This document shows, one piece after another, positions 31,601-40,552 of a stretch of DNA of 64,000 nucleotides. The position numbers were made by a program, and so were the translations under genes. The notes below the pieces were generated by a model. That model saw only the letters and a list, made by a program, of their open reading frames with translations, made no database searches and was not told where the DNA came from. Position 1 is the first letter of the stretch; each line of letters opens with the position of its first letter. The DNA comes from JAKAFX01 sp049965715 (GTDB taxonomy: Archaea; Thermoplasmatota; Thermoplasmata; Thermoplasmatales; Thermoplasmataceae): assembly GCA_049965715.1 (NCBI GenBank), contig JBMFWA010000005.1:1-64000 (forward strand), in the 5' to 3' direction.

Positions 31601-31631
31601 TATATAAATAAGGATTTGCTATAGTAACAGT
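31601..31631 (+). promoter_or_regulatory. TATA box of the tatAC operon
   Basis: TATATAAATA at 31601-31610, preceded by AAAATAAA, is 22-31 bases before the tatA ATG at 31632. This is one of the clearest archaeal promoters in the window and implies a leaderless transcript. Confidence 0.6.
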
Positions 31632-31925
31632 ATGTTTGATTCTCCTGTCGACTGGATTATTATAATTGCCATAGTGCTCATCCTATTCGGAGGGGCGAAG
31701 AAGATACCTGAGTTTGCGAGAAGTCTTGGAAAGGCCTCTGGAGAATTCAATAGGGGAAAGCTTGAGATTGAGAGAGAACTGAAAAGCTCGTTTGCAACCA
31801 CAACCGCATCTTCCTCCGGCCAGAGTTCAAATCTGCATGAGGCGGCAAAGAACCTCGGAATAGACACCGCAAATAAAACTGACGATGATCTCAGGAGAGA
31901 GATGTCTGAGAAACTAAAGAATTAA
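31632..31925 (+). CDS. tatA: twin-arginine translocase subunit TatA
   Basis: A 97-residue protein: a short N-terminal segment and one transmembrane helix, SPVDWIIIIAIVLILFGGAKKIPEFARSLGKA. The FG-x-x-K-x-P-E motif at residues 19-27 ends the membrane helix and starts the amphipathic helix, as in all TatA/TatE proteins. The C-terminal third is polar and low-complexity (TTTASSSGQSS). TatA polymerises to form the pore for folded proteins. tatC follows two bases after the stop. The molybdenum and iron-sulfur enzymes of the window carry no visible Tat signal, so the clients lie elsewhere. Confidence 0.9.
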   Translation: MFDSPVDWIIIIAIVLILFGGAKKIPEFARSLGKASGEFNRGKLEIERELKSSFATTTASSSGQSSNLHEAAKNLGIDTANKTDDDLRREMSEKLKN

Positions 31926-31927
31926 AG

Positions 31928-32758
31928 ATGGCCGATCCTGGTTTTTTTAACTCTGATTTTATAAAGCACATAGAGGAGCTCAGATACAGAGTTATCAGGA
32001 TAATCTATTTTGTAGGATTTTTCTTCATTATATTTTTTATGTTCAGAATCGACTACTTCACCATCATGGGCAGTCGTGTTCCCCTTCTTTATCCGGACCC
32101 ATACCAGAACCTCGGATCGCAGTTCCTTCATGCCATTGAAGTCCATGTGCTGCCAAGCGGGACCAGCATCATAATCATAAAGCCCACAGACGGCGTGGTT
32201 GCTGACATGTACAGCTGTATATTTCTGGCGCTTCTTTTCTCAACTCCGGCCATAGCTTACCATCTTTGGAAATTCATTTCTCCCGGTCTCAAAAAGACTG
32301 AGGCCGAAACAATCAAGTCCATTGTGGTTCCCGCCACGCTCCTGTTTCTTGCAGGGTCCTTTGTGGGACTCTGGTACATTGCCCCTGAACTGTTCAGGAT
32401 ATTCAATTCATTTGACGTTGGATTGGGGGCAATAAGCAGCGTGAGTGTTCTCTCCTTTATTTCATTCATTTTCATATATATCCTAGCGTTCGGAGTCTCC
32501 TTCGAGGTGCCGGTCTTCATGGTAGGACTTACAAAATTCGGCCTTGTTGAATCCGGATTCTGGGAGAAGAACTGGCGCTATGCCGTTGTTGCATCCTTTG
32601 TATTCGGGATGATTTTCTCGCCTGGCGTTACGGGGTTCACCATGGTGGTCATTGCACTGCCCATGATTGCACTTTACTTCGCAGGGATATTTTTTGCCAG
32701 GAGGGTGGAATCACGGAACGTTGAGGCTTCCGAAAGCACTGTCTCTGAAAGTCTCTAG
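31928..32758 (+). CDS. tatC: twin-arginine translocase subunit TatC
   Basis: A 276-residue membrane protein with six predicted helices. The N-terminal cytoplasmic motif FIKHIEELRYRVIRIIYFVG (near residue 9, consensus HLEELRxRL) is where Tat signal peptides bind. Further family elements are AIAYHLWKFISPGLKKTEAE (near 115, canonical YQ-x-W-x-FI-x-PGL) and FEVPVFMVGLTKFGLV (near 191, the F-E-x-P glutamate). It works with the co-transcribed TatA. The loop after helix 1 (about residues 40-85) is longer than in E. coli TatC. Its last 48 bases overlap the end of the convergent crotonase-like gene. Confidence 0.9.
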   Translation: MADPGFFNSDFIKHIEELRYRVIRIIYFVGFFFIIFFMFRIDYFTIMGSRVPLLYPDPYQNLGSQFLHAIEVHVLPSGTSIIIIKPTDGVVADMYSCIFLALLFSTPAIAYHLWKFISPGLKKTEAETIKSIVVPATLLFLAGSFVGLWYIAPELFRIFNSFDVGLGAISSVSVLSFISFIFIYILAFGVSFEVPVFMVGLTKFGLVESGFWEKNWRYAVVASFVFGMIFSPGVTGFTMVVIALPMIALYFAGIFFARRVESRNVEASESTVSESL

Positions 32759-33448
32759 CTGCTTGAGTCTGATTCTTGCGGGATCGTAGATTCGTGACAG
32801 TATCTGAGTGGTGTTGTTTCTTTTTCTGCGCCTCATGTCCTTGTACCTGTGCAGAAGGTGCACATCCAGTTCTGACATGCTGTTCTCGAATTCAGCTTCA
32901 TTCTCCGTTATGGCAGAGATAATCCCGAGATTCACCGCTGATTTCGCATCAAATATCTCGCCAGAAAGAATTTTCTTTTCCCAGGCCTTTCCATATATTT
33001 GATCTTCGGGGTCCGCAAGCAGGAACGGCATGCCATACCTGATATCAGGAAAACCGAAAATTGAATTTTCTGAAGAGAATGCAAAATCCGACAAAAGCAC
33101 GATCTCCAGCCCCATTCCCAGAGCTGGACCATTCACGCGGGACAGAAAAAGCTCGCTTGATCCGGTAATCAGGTTAGACAGTGTTGATGACAGAGAAAGA
33201 AGATCCTGAAAATATTCAGATTCCCGCAACCTGACGCAGGAGGCGTCATATCCAAGCGAAAAAACCGGACCGTTTGATTCTATGAGAGAAATGCCCTCTT
33301 CACGGCCCCCAAGGATCTCGGCGACTGCCTGTATCATGTCCTGTATTGACTCTATATCCAGTATCCTGTACTGGATGGTGTTCAACGTAATCCGGTGTAT
33401 GTTCTCCTCAAGGGTAAGTTTAACCTTTCTTCTGTTGTTGATCCACAC
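32711..33448 (-). CDS. crotonase (enoyl-CoA hydratase/isomerase) superfamily protein, divergent
   Basis: A 245-residue crotonase-fold protein. The oxyanion-hole regions are recognisable: SNGPVFSLGYDASCVR (near residue 58; canonical AF-S-x-GxD) and NGPALGMGLEIVLLSDFAF (near residue 105; canonical GxxxGGGxELaxxcD). The Glu of the second region is retained (GMGLEI), while the next catalytic position is Asp in FGFPDIRYGM rather than the usual Glu. The C-terminal trimerisation helices are Arg-rich. The enzyme type (hydratase, isomerase, hydrolase) cannot be told. It converges on tatC with an unusual 48-base overlap of coding regions. No beta-oxidation partner lies beside it; an acyl-CoA dehydrogenase is 17 kb away. 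Confidence 0.7.
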   Translation of the reverse strand: MWINNRRKVKLTLEENIHRITLNTIQYRILDIESIQDMIQAVAEILGGREEGISLIESNGPVFSLGYDASCVRLRESEYFQDLLSLSSTLSNLITGSSELFLSRVNGPALGMGLEIVLLSDFAFSSENSIFGFPDIRYGMPFLLADPEDQIYGKAWEKKILSGEIFDAKSAVNLGIISAITENEAEFENSMSELDVHLLHRYKDMRRRKRNNTTQILSRIYDPARIRLKQLETFRDSAFGSLNVP

Positions 33449-33567
33449 TGAGTCTTGATCATGTTTTACAATATAACAGTATCAATGAACTCTGAAGGGA
33501 TATGATTATGTCAGTATTCAAAATATTTCATATCCATTCTGCAATGAAGAATATGATCAGGCAGAAA

Positions 33568-34683
33568 TCAGTAGAACGATCTGGTGCATCCTGCCTGTAT
33601 TGCATATAACATCATGGATGGGCTGTGAAGGATCACGTGCTTCATCAGCCTCGGGATTTCGATCAGGTCATTGCCGGTCCTTGCCCTGAATGTTCTCAGT
33701 ATCCTTGGTATGTCAAGAACCTTCTTTTTTGGAACCGTGTAGAATATCTTTTTTATTCTGTAATGATCGAGCAGGACAGGATACAGTTCTGATTGCCATT
33801 CCCTCTGATACATTTCAGGATTATTCACTGATGCCGCCTTTCCTGCCAGCTGGCCTGACCAGGTGGCGCCCTGCAGTCCGCCCCCGGTTGATGCAAAAAC
33901 GCTGTTTGCCGCATCTCCAACTATCATGATATTTCCGAACACCACCTTTCTGGGAGGATGTGCAACGGGGATAAGATGTGATATCGTATGATGGACCTCG
34001 CCCGCCAGTTCAGGATGATCCCTTGTAAAATCTCTCAGGGCAGATACAGGATTTTCCCTGCTCTGTTTCACCACACCTATGCCTATCCTGCGAAAATTGT
34101 TTCTGTCTGGAAAATCCCACACATATCCACCGGGAGCATATCTGCTCAGCCAGAAAGATATATCGAAGTCTGTCCTTGGATGGAGTTTTCTTGTTTCCTC
34201 GTAGCCAACTATCATATCAATGTCCTGAGGTTTCATCTGCCTGGGCGTGAGAGAGGTTGTGGGGCCCGAGGCTATTATTATGTTCCTGGCAGTGATGTTT
34301 CCCTGTGTAGTGCTGATCTCGTTGTGTGTTATCTTCAGGACCCTTGTATTCAGCGCGATGTTAAGGCCCTTCGCGAGGTACTGTTCATATCTTGTGAAAT
34401 CGTAAACGTATCCCACCTCATGATTGTAGCGCATCACGGTGAGATCACCATCATCATTCTGGATTCCCACCGATCTTATTCTTGCTGAAACAATTTCATC
34501 ATTTACAGGCATATTGAGCTTATCCACAAAATACTTAGAGATCCCGCCAGTTGATCTTATTGGAACGCCAATCTGATCCTTCGAATCCAGTATAATGTAA
34601 TTTTTTCCAGATTCCTGAAGAATTCTTCCTGCAGACAGGCCTGCGGTGCCGGCACCCACTATCACCGTATCATAATCTAACAC
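33568..34683 (-). CDS. geranylgeranyl reductase family FAD-dependent oxidoreductase
   Basis: About 371 residues. An N-terminal Rossmann motif VIVGAGTAGLSAGRILQESG is followed by the family-specific GVPIRSTGGISKYFVDKL (canonical: PVxC(A/G)-GG; here Cys is replaced by Ser-Thr). IMIVGDAANSVFASTGGGLQGA near residue 270 is the second FAD-binding GD motif with the GGGI-like loop. Family members saturate isoprenoid chains of archaeal lipids or of menaquinone. The loss of the conserved Cys may point to a different substrate. The frame opens at 34692, but GTG 34683 is about 25-30 bases after a TATA-like AGTATATCA (minus strand, near 34706-34714), so I place the start there. It lies beyond the end of the nuo operon, in its own transcript. 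Confidence 0.75.
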   Translation of the reverse strand: MLDYDTVIVGAGTAGLSAGRILQESGKNYIILDSKDQIGVPIRSTGGISKYFVDKLNMPVNDEIVSARIRSVGIQNDDGDLTVMRYNHEVGYVYDFTRYEQYLAKGLNIALNTRVLKITHNEISTTQGNITARNIIIASGPTTSLTPRQMKPQDIDMIVGYEETRKLHPRTDFDISFWLSRYAPGGYVWDFPDRNNFRRIGIGVVKQSRENPVSALRDFTRDHPELAGEVHHTISHLIPVAHPPRKVVFGNIMIVGDAANSVFASTGGGLQGATWSGQLAGKAASVNNPEMYQREWQSELYPVLLDHYRIKKIFYTVPKKKVLDIPRILRTFRARTGNDLIEIPRLMKHVILHSPSMMLYAIQAGCTRSFY

Positions 34684-34820
34684 TATTATCAAATTCGTAA
34701 CCGATGATATACTTTGCGCCGTTTATCCGGGTACCGTGTCTTTACTGTATCGAAATCCGCCCTGGTTCCAGACCTTTATAATATTACCTATTTCCTGATT
34801 TTACCTAAAAAGGCTGATAA

Positions 34821-35069
34821 TCAGTACATGGTCAGATTGAATTTTTCGTCTGCCTCTCTGTACGATTTCAGATCGTGTATATTCATGAGCCTTGAGATGT
34901 GTTCCATGGGTGCTGAAACCTTCTGATCATAGGCCTCCCTGCCCAGTTCAAGTCTTCCCTTCTCCCGGCTGAACATTACTATTTCTCCGTACTTCTTCAG
35001 GCAGTGGACGCATTCAGCTGCTTCCTCCTCGTTTTCCACGTCCTTAAAACATATCATGAAGTCGGTCAC
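34821..35069 (-). CDS. small protein at the end of the nuo operon, unknown (82 aa)
   Basis: An 82-residue protein with one CxxC-like pair, ECVHCLKKYGEIVMF (Cys20, Cys23), preceded by ICFKDVENEEEAA. The rest is charged and helical. Its start overlaps the stop of the 120-residue gene upstream by four bases, and that gene adjoins nuoN, so it is the last gene of the nuo operon. I know no family. The pattern strand-helix-CxxC-strand at the N-terminus resembles a small ferredoxin-like fold that might bind a nucleic acid or a metal, but this is speculative. A role in assembly or regulation of the complex is inferred only from the operon. Confidence 0.6.
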   Translation of the reverse strand: MTDFMICFKDVENEEEAAECVHCLKKYGEIVMFSREKGRLELGREAYDQKVSAPMEHISRLMNIHDLKSYREADEKFNLTMY

Positions 35070-35428
35070 AGATCATCACACCTCTTCTGGTCGAATCCCG
35101 GATACTCAACGTCATATCTGTCCATTGTATACTGTATATAATATACAAAGGCTGAAACTAGTTCCTCTATATTGTCCACCATGTAAAACAGTCCGGAAAA
35201 CTTATCCGATGTTAATTCACTCTCTGCCTCATCAGCATTTATATTTCCTTTGATAAGTTCTTCAATGATGTCCAGGAACTTTTCCATTTCAACATAAAGA
35301 TTCTTCTTCGTTGCCATGAAAAGATATTTCGATTTGATCTTTCTCCGTTCCAGCCATTTGATCGAAGACCTGACATCACCCATCAGCATGAATGATTTTA
35401 CTTCTTCCAGATCAAGAAGCCCGTTCAT
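35066..35428 (-). CDS. small protein directly after nuoN, unknown (120 aa)
   Basis: A 120-residue, soluble, helix-rich protein beginning MNGLLDLEEVKSFMLMGDVR. It is rich in Lys, Glu and Tyr and contains a hydrophobic central helix (EKFLDIIEELIKGNINADEA) and a C-terminal YVQYTMDRYDVEYPGFD-like stretch with several aromatic residues. Its ATG is directly next to the stop of nuoN with no gap, so it belongs to the nuo operon. No motif for iron-sulfur or flavin binding is seen. Its conserved placement would suggest an accessory or assembly protein, but comparison with other genomes would be needed to say so. Confidence 0.6.
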   Translation of the reverse strand: MNGLLDLEEVKSFMLMGDVRSSIKWLERRKIKSKYLFMATKKNLYVEMEKFLDIIEELIKGNINADEAESELTSDKFSGLFYMVDNIEELVSAFVYYIQYTMDRYDVEYPGFDQKRCDDL

Positions 35429-36895
35429 CTAGAAAACCCCCATCAGAGCAGTGGCAGCTGTGTAGAAAATATTGAATATATAGAACGAGAAAAAGAGCAC
35501 TATGACTATGATTGCGGAGATCACAACGGGAATTACTGTGGCTGGTGAGATAATGAACTTGTCCTCACCCTCTGGCTTTTTCCAGTACATGTACATTATC
35601 ACCTTCAGATAATAGAATACCGATATGGCACTGTTCAGTATTGCTATGATTGCGAGCCACCACAGATTCCCCTGCACGAGATACAGAAACATGTAAAATT
35701 TTCCGGTGAATCCGCCAGTAAATGGTATGCCGGCCAGTGCCAGGAGAAGTATGGAAAGGCTGAGAGCAAGTGCCGGTGATTTCTTGGAGAGCCCTGAAAG
35801 ATCAGATATTTCCGGTCCATCCTTTCTGAATGCATTCATGGAAAGGAATGCACCTCCCTTCATGAAAATGTAAATCAGTGAATAAATCAGTGCCGCAGTG
35901 ACCGCATACGTGGCCACGATGGTATAGGATCCGTTTGTCCAAACATCATATGACGTTATGGAAAATACCAGTATCAGGTAACCTGCCTGTGCCACGCTTG
36001 AATAAGCGAATAGCCTCTTTATGTTATTCTGTGAAAGAGCGGAGAGATTTCCGTATGTCATGGTGAGTATTGCCAGGATCGAAAACAGTATGAATACATC
36101 CTCCCCTATGTACTGGAATCCGATTATGAAGACCTTGAGCATTATCATAAAGGCCAGCAGTTTACTCCCGGTGGACAGGAATGCAGAGACAGAGTTCTCT
36201 GCGCCGTCGTATGTATCTATTGCCCACTGGTGCATTGGAAATATCGCGAGCTTGAAACCGAACCCTATTGTGAGGAATATCAGGGAGATAAGAAGCGCCT
36301 GACCGGACACGATATTATACACGGGGAGCAGATAGAATGTGCCTGTTGCCTGGAAGAAGAATGCAAGTCCGAATATGATGAAGGATGTTGAAACAGCCCC
36401 GGTGAAAAAATATTTGGCTGAAGCTTCAAGGGTCCTCCTTGTCTTGTGGAAACCCGTCATCACATATGTGCCAATACTCACGGACTCAAACGCCACAAAA
36501 AGGATTATGAGGTTCATGCTGAAGGCAGCTACCAGCATTCCTGTGGTCACAAACAGGAGCAGGGCGTAAAATATCTCCCCCTTCTTCTCTATATTCCTGA
36601 GCGCAGGGATGGTAACGTAGAGAGCAGAGATGATGAAAAGGATTGAGAAGTAGAGACCGAAATCGTTGAACTCAATGCTCCTGAAAAGGACATACTTCTG
36701 TACCTCCGGTATGATGAGAAGCAGGATCATTGATATAACGAGGGATACCGATGCGATAGCTGAAAACAGCTTCTTGCTGCCGGAAAATATACCTGCGAAC
36801 AGGAGAATGAAACCTGCGATTCCAAGAGCGATCATGGGATAAAAGTATTCAAGGGAAGCGAAACCTGTGACTGTCGATATAAACTCGTTATACAT
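35429..36895 (-). CDS. nuoN: NADH-quinone oxidoreductase-like complex, subunit N
   Basis: A 488-residue antiporter-like membrane subunit with about fourteen helices. The key ionisable residues of the family are visible: the Glu in helix 5 (FVAFESVSIGTYVMTGFHKT, near residue 120), and Lys in LTIGFGFKLAIFPMHQWAIDTYDGAENSVSAFLSTGSKLLAF (near 220), which spans the broken helix 7 and the helix 8 Lys. It forms one of three proton channels in the membrane arm. The start overlaps the nuoM stop by one base. The two small genes that follow are transcribed with it. Confidence 0.92.
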   Translation of the reverse strand: MYNEFISTVTGFASLEYFYPMIALGIAGFILLFAGIFSGSKKLFSAIASVSLVISMILLLIIPEVQKYVLFRSIEFNDFGLYFSILFIISALYVTIPALRNIEKKGEIFYALLLFVTTGMLVAAFSMNLIILFVAFESVSIGTYVMTGFHKTRRTLEASAKYFFTGAVSTSFIIFGLAFFFQATGTFYLLPVYNIVSGQALLISLIFLTIGFGFKLAIFPMHQWAIDTYDGAENSVSAFLSTGSKLLAFMIMLKVFIIGFQYIGEDVFILFSILAILTMTYGNLSALSQNNIKRLFAYSSVAQAGYLILVFSITSYDVWTNGSYTIVATYAVTAALIYSLIYIFMKGGAFLSMNAFRKDGPEISDLSGLSKKSPALALSLSILLLALAGIPFTGGFTGKFYMFLYLVQGNLWWLAIIAILNSAISVFYYLKVIMYMYWKKPEGEDKFIISPATVIPVVISAIIVIVLFFSFYIFNIFYTAATALMGVF

Positions 36896-38361
36896 CAGAA
36901 TCCTCCAATATAGCCTGTAATCAGTGGGAATACTATTCTCGGAAATACGCCCAGGATCAGAATGACTATGAAAATAGAGAGCATGGCGGAAAGCTCAGTG
37001 CGTGAAAGATCACGTATGGGTCCAAGTTTCTCGTTGTATGGTCCGTACAGTGTCCTCTGCGCAGCCCAGATGTGGTACGATGCGGTGATGATCATGGCAA
37101 AAATAACAAAGAAAACAAGTGCGCCTATTGCCTGGAACGATCCTGCAACAATTGAAAATTCTGCAACAAAACCTGCAAGACCCGGAAGACCCAGTGAAGC
37201 AAGCAGTCCACCAAGAAGGAGAGTGGACATCATGGGCGCTTCACGGTATATTCCTCCCAGCCCGTAGGTCGTGTCATGTCCTGTGTACTTCTTTATGTAG
37301 TAAAGCATGGAGAAAATAAGGGCGACAATCAAGCCGTGAACGAATATCTGGTACATTCCCCCGGCGAGATCAATGGTGCTGTCAGTGCCTGTTGATATGA
37401 GGCCCGATCCGAATGATATCATAACAAAACCCATGGAGCTTGCGCTGGCGTATGCCATCATCCTCTTAAGGCTTGTCTGAAACATTGCGGAGAGGGAGAA
37501 GTAGATCAGGCTTATTATTCCGAGATAGATGAAAATCCACATTATGTATACTGGTATGTCTGCATAGATATTGTAAAGAATGCCGAATAATCCGTATCCC
37601 CCCATGACTGAGAGAGCCCCTGCAAGTATCACAGTGACTGGATAAGATGCGGTTTCGTAACTGTCAGGGAGCCAGGAATGGAGAGGGAATGATGGCAGCT
37701 TGACAAGAAAACCGATCATGAAACCGGCTATCACGAAAATCTGGTAGAAGTACGGCATTGACGTGAAGAATGCCGGATTGAGAAGGCTTGATATCTGCAT
37801 GGTCAGAATACCCTTTTCCGTGTAATAGAAAGAATACAGGGTGAAGATGGACAGCAGTATGAATACCGATCCTATATGCGTGTAAACGAAAAACTTCAGC
37901 GAAACAGAGTCCTTCCTTGATCCTCCATATAATCCTATGAGGAAATAGACCGGTACTAGAACGATCTCCCAGAAAACGTAGAAGAAGAACAGATCGGTGG
38001 AGAGCAACAGTCCGAAGGTCCCGACCTCTGTAAGCATAATCAGGCCATAATATATGCCATTACCTTCTTTGGAAACGAATAACGCGATAAGGGTGATCAT
38101 TGACGCAAGAATTATGAGAATGTCCGTGAACCCGTCAAGTCCCAGCGAAAAATAGAACCCGCTGCTGGATGAGAGTGTTATGCTGTATGTGGAGAGGTAT
38201 CCTCCGGAATATCCCCTGTAAAACTCCGCTGCAGAATATGCTATCACTCCTATGGATATGAGCAGCGCAACAATCTTTGAGAAGCTGCCCGAATATTTTC
38301 CCATGAAGAAGGTGATAATTGATGCGGCTATCAGTGCAAAAAATATGTACTCTATGATCAT
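36895..38361 (-). CDS. nuoM: NADH-quinone oxidoreductase-like complex, subunit M
   Basis: A 488-residue antiporter-like subunit. The first conserved Glu is in FFYVFWEIVLVPVYFLIGLYG (near residue 130), the broken helix 7 with its Lys in GFLVKLPSFPLHSWLPDSYETASYP (near 225), the helix 8 region in VILAGALSVMGGYGLFGILY, and the further Lys in FQTSLKRMMAYASASSMGF (near 300). This order is typical of NuoM/FpoM. It translocates protons when electrons are delivered to quinone. It begins immediately after the nuoL stop codon, with no gap. Confidence 0.93.
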   Translation of the reverse strand: MIIEYIFFALIAASIITFFMGKYSGSFSKIVALLISIGVIAYSAAEFYRGYSGGYLSTYSITLSSSSGFYFSLGLDGFTDILIILASMITLIALFVSKEGNGIYYGLIMLTEVGTFGLLLSTDLFFFYVFWEIVLVPVYFLIGLYGGSRKDSVSLKFFVYTHIGSVFILLSIFTLYSFYYTEKGILTMQISSLLNPAFFTSMPYFYQIFVIAGFMIGFLVKLPSFPLHSWLPDSYETASYPVTVILAGALSVMGGYGLFGILYNIYADIPVYIMWIFIYLGIISLIYFSLSAMFQTSLKRMMAYASASSMGFVMISFGSGLISTGTDSTIDLAGGMYQIFVHGLIVALIFSMLYYIKKYTGHDTTYGLGGIYREAPMMSTLLLGGLLASLGLPGLAGFVAEFSIVAGSFQAIGALVFFVIFAMIITASYHIWAAQRTLYGPYNEKLGPIRDLSRTELSAMLSIFIVILILGVFPRIVFPLITGYIGGF

Positions 38362-40257
38362 CTAAAGACCTCCAAGGAGTTCAAGTATCAGCAGAACAAC
38401 CGCTGCAGTCACTATTATAACCACGAAATAATTTTCCACAATTCCCGACTGCAGCCTTCTGAAACCCTTTCCAAGAGAGACTGCAGATCGACCGAGCGCT
38501 TCCACACCTTTATTGTATGAATATTCGAACCCGGCGAAGGCTGAGGATAGAGGGAGTATTCCCTTCTGCGCTATTCCATTGGTGAATGCTGAATCAAGAT
38601 AGTACTTGTTCTTGAGTATTTTGTAGCCTGGAACTGCGGAGAATCTGATCTTCTTCCATGCTTCCCCCGCGTAAATGAAATAGGTGACAACCACCCCTAT
38701 AACCAGGAAGACTATTGGTATAAGTTCGATTAGAAGGGGAACGGTGGGGATAATCGTGGAAGGATTTATGAAATTGTAGAAGTCCGACTGATATATGCCG
38801 TAAATCAGGGCAAGTATTGCCAGTGGGAATAATGGCAGAAGAGCCCATATTGATGGATCTTTTGCTTCGGACGCCAGATGAGACCTCGGTTTGCCCAGAG
38901 CAACCAGGAAAAACATCCTGAAAGTGTAGAGCACCGTCATGAATGACCCGACTTCAAGGAAGATCCATGGAATGGCAAACAGGAATGAGTGCTGCTGTGT
39001 GTAGAACAGGTAAGAAGCGTCTATTATTGTATCTTTGGAAAAGAATGCTGCGGTATAAGGTACCGCTGCCAGTGTTATGGACCCTATGAACATGAGCGAA
39101 ATTGTGATGGGCATCCTTTTCCAGAGACCCCCCATCTTTCTTACATCACGAACATCCATGAGTGCTATCAGTATGGCACCAGCCGTCAGGAACAGGAGTG
39201 CTTTGAAAAATGCATGGACAACGAGATGATAGAGCGAGAAGGATACCACCTCGCCACCAAGAATGCCGCCAAGACCCAGGGCTGCCATCATGTAACCAAG
39301 CTGACTGATGGTTGAGTAGGCGAGTATTCTCTTGAGATCGTTGACAACCAGACCTATGGTGCCGGCGAAAATCGCGGTAAACGACCCTATGAATGCTACG
39401 GTATAAAGAGAAATCGGATATGCTTCTGAGAACAGGGGATACACCCTGGCGACAAGGTAAATTCCGGCCGTCACCATTGTGGCAGCATGTATCAGTGCTG
39501 ATACAGTTGTTGGACCTTCCATTGCATCAGGAATCCAAACATGAAGTGGAAATTGCGACGACTTTCCTATGGCACCTCCAAGGAGCAGAAGTGATATTAT
39601 TGTGAGATTTTCCTTTCCTATCAGTGCCGGAAGAGATGAGGCATGGTTGACTATGAATGATATGCTTAACGGATCGGCTGTCACTGATGAATATGGGGAA
39701 AGTGACGTGTAAAGAACAGCCAGTCCCACGAGGAAGAGCAGGTCCCCGACTCTTGTAACTATGAATGCCTTCTTTGCAGCCGCAGTTGCATTTGGCTTGA
39801 AGAACCAGAACCCTATGAGCAGGTAGGAACAGAGTCCCACCAGTTCCCAGAACAGGAAAAACTCAAGGAGGTTTGAAGATTCAACCAGGCCCAGCATGCC
39901 TGCGGTGAAAAGAGCTGTTTCTGCAAAATAAACATGCCTGTTGGGGTCCTTCTTCATATAGAACATGGCGAATAAATGAATCATGAGGGAGACAAAAGAG
40001 ACCATCATGATCATAACAACGGTCAGATGGTCTACGAATACCCCATAGTCAAGGTTGTAGAACCAGTTTACCTGTGAAATGACAACATTACCGGAAGAAG
40101 CGTTCAGGTAGAGCAGGTATGACAGCACAAGGGAGATTGATATAGAAATGGAAGCGATTATCCCTGCTATGTCCTTCCTGTATTTCCCTGTCACCAGTGC
40201 AATTGGTGCAGCAATGAGCGGTGCAAGAAACACGAACCACGCGTACACATATTCCAT
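38362..40257 (-). CDS. nuoL: NADH-quinone oxidoreductase-like complex, subunit L
   Basis: A 631-residue antiporter-like subunit. Conserved features: the helix 5 Glu (LFWELVGLCSYLLIGFWF, near 140), LGGAIGKSSQFPLHVWIPDAMEGPT (near 230, with Lys in broken helix 7), SALIHAATMVTAGIYLVARV (helix 8 with His), and the Lys in VVNDLKRILAYSTISQLGYMM. The C-terminal extension of about 150 residues ends in a single hydrophobic helix (VVIIVTAAVVLLILELLGGL), consistent with the long lateral helix and final membrane helix that brace the membrane arm. It overlaps nuoK by one base. Confidence 0.93.
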   Translation of the reverse strand: MEYVYAWFVFLAPLIAAPIALVTGKYRKDIAGIIASISISISLVLSYLLYLNASSGNVVISQVNWFYNLDYGVFVDHLTVVMIMMVSFVSLMIHLFAMFYMKKDPNRHVYFAETALFTAGMLGLVESSNLLEFFLFWELVGLCSYLLIGFWFFKPNATAAAKKAFIVTRVGDLLFLVGLAVLYTSLSPYSSVTADPLSISFIVNHASSLPALIGKENLTIISLLLLGGAIGKSSQFPLHVWIPDAMEGPTTVSALIHAATMVTAGIYLVARVYPLFSEAYPISLYTVAFIGSFTAIFAGTIGLVVNDLKRILAYSTISQLGYMMAALGLGGILGGEVVSFSLYHLVVHAFFKALLFLTAGAILIALMDVRDVRKMGGLWKRMPITISLMFIGSITLAAVPYTAAFFSKDTIIDASYLFYTQQHSFLFAIPWIFLEVGSFMTVLYTFRMFFLVALGKPRSHLASEAKDPSIWALLPLFPLAILALIYGIYQSDFYNFINPSTIIPTVPLLIELIPIVFLVIGVVVTYFIYAGEAWKKIRFSAVPGYKILKNKYYLDSAFTNGIAQKGILPLSSAFAGFEYSYNKGVEALGRSAVSLGKGFRRLQSGIVENYFVVIIVTAAVVLLILELLGGL

Positions 40258-40550
40258 TATTCTCTAATCTCCTTGAGCAGCGATATGTTGACCTTGCCGA
40301 ATCTCCTGAATATTGCTATGAGTATGCTTATTCCGATGACTGATTCAACAGCGGCAATTGCTATGACCATGAGAGCCAGTATTATTGGCTGCATTGATCC
40401 ATAGGATGATGCAACCAGCGCCAGCACTGCAGAGTTTATCAGGATCTCAATCGATATGAGCATCTTGATGCCCACCTTTGATGACATGACCCCGTAGAGA
40501 CCGACGGTGAAAAGAAACATGGCAATGGTGTCTGCGATCATCAGTTCCAT
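40257..40550 (-). CDS. nuoK: NADH-quinone oxidoreductase-like complex, subunit K
   Basis: A 97-residue subunit with three membrane helices, the normal size for NuoK. The two functional glutamates of helices 2 and 3 are recognisable in MLISIEILINSAVLALVA (Glu near residue 33) and VIAIAAVESVIGISILIAIF (Glu near residue 69). They form part of the central hydrophilic axis of the membrane arm. Its ATG lies two bases after the stop of the second nuoJ part. Confidence 0.92.
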   Translation of the reverse strand: MELMIADTIAMFLFTVGLYGVMSSKVGIKMLISIEILINSAVLALVASSYGSMQPIILALMVIAIAAVESVIGISILIAIFRRFGKVNISLLKEIRE

Positions 40551-40552
40551 GT

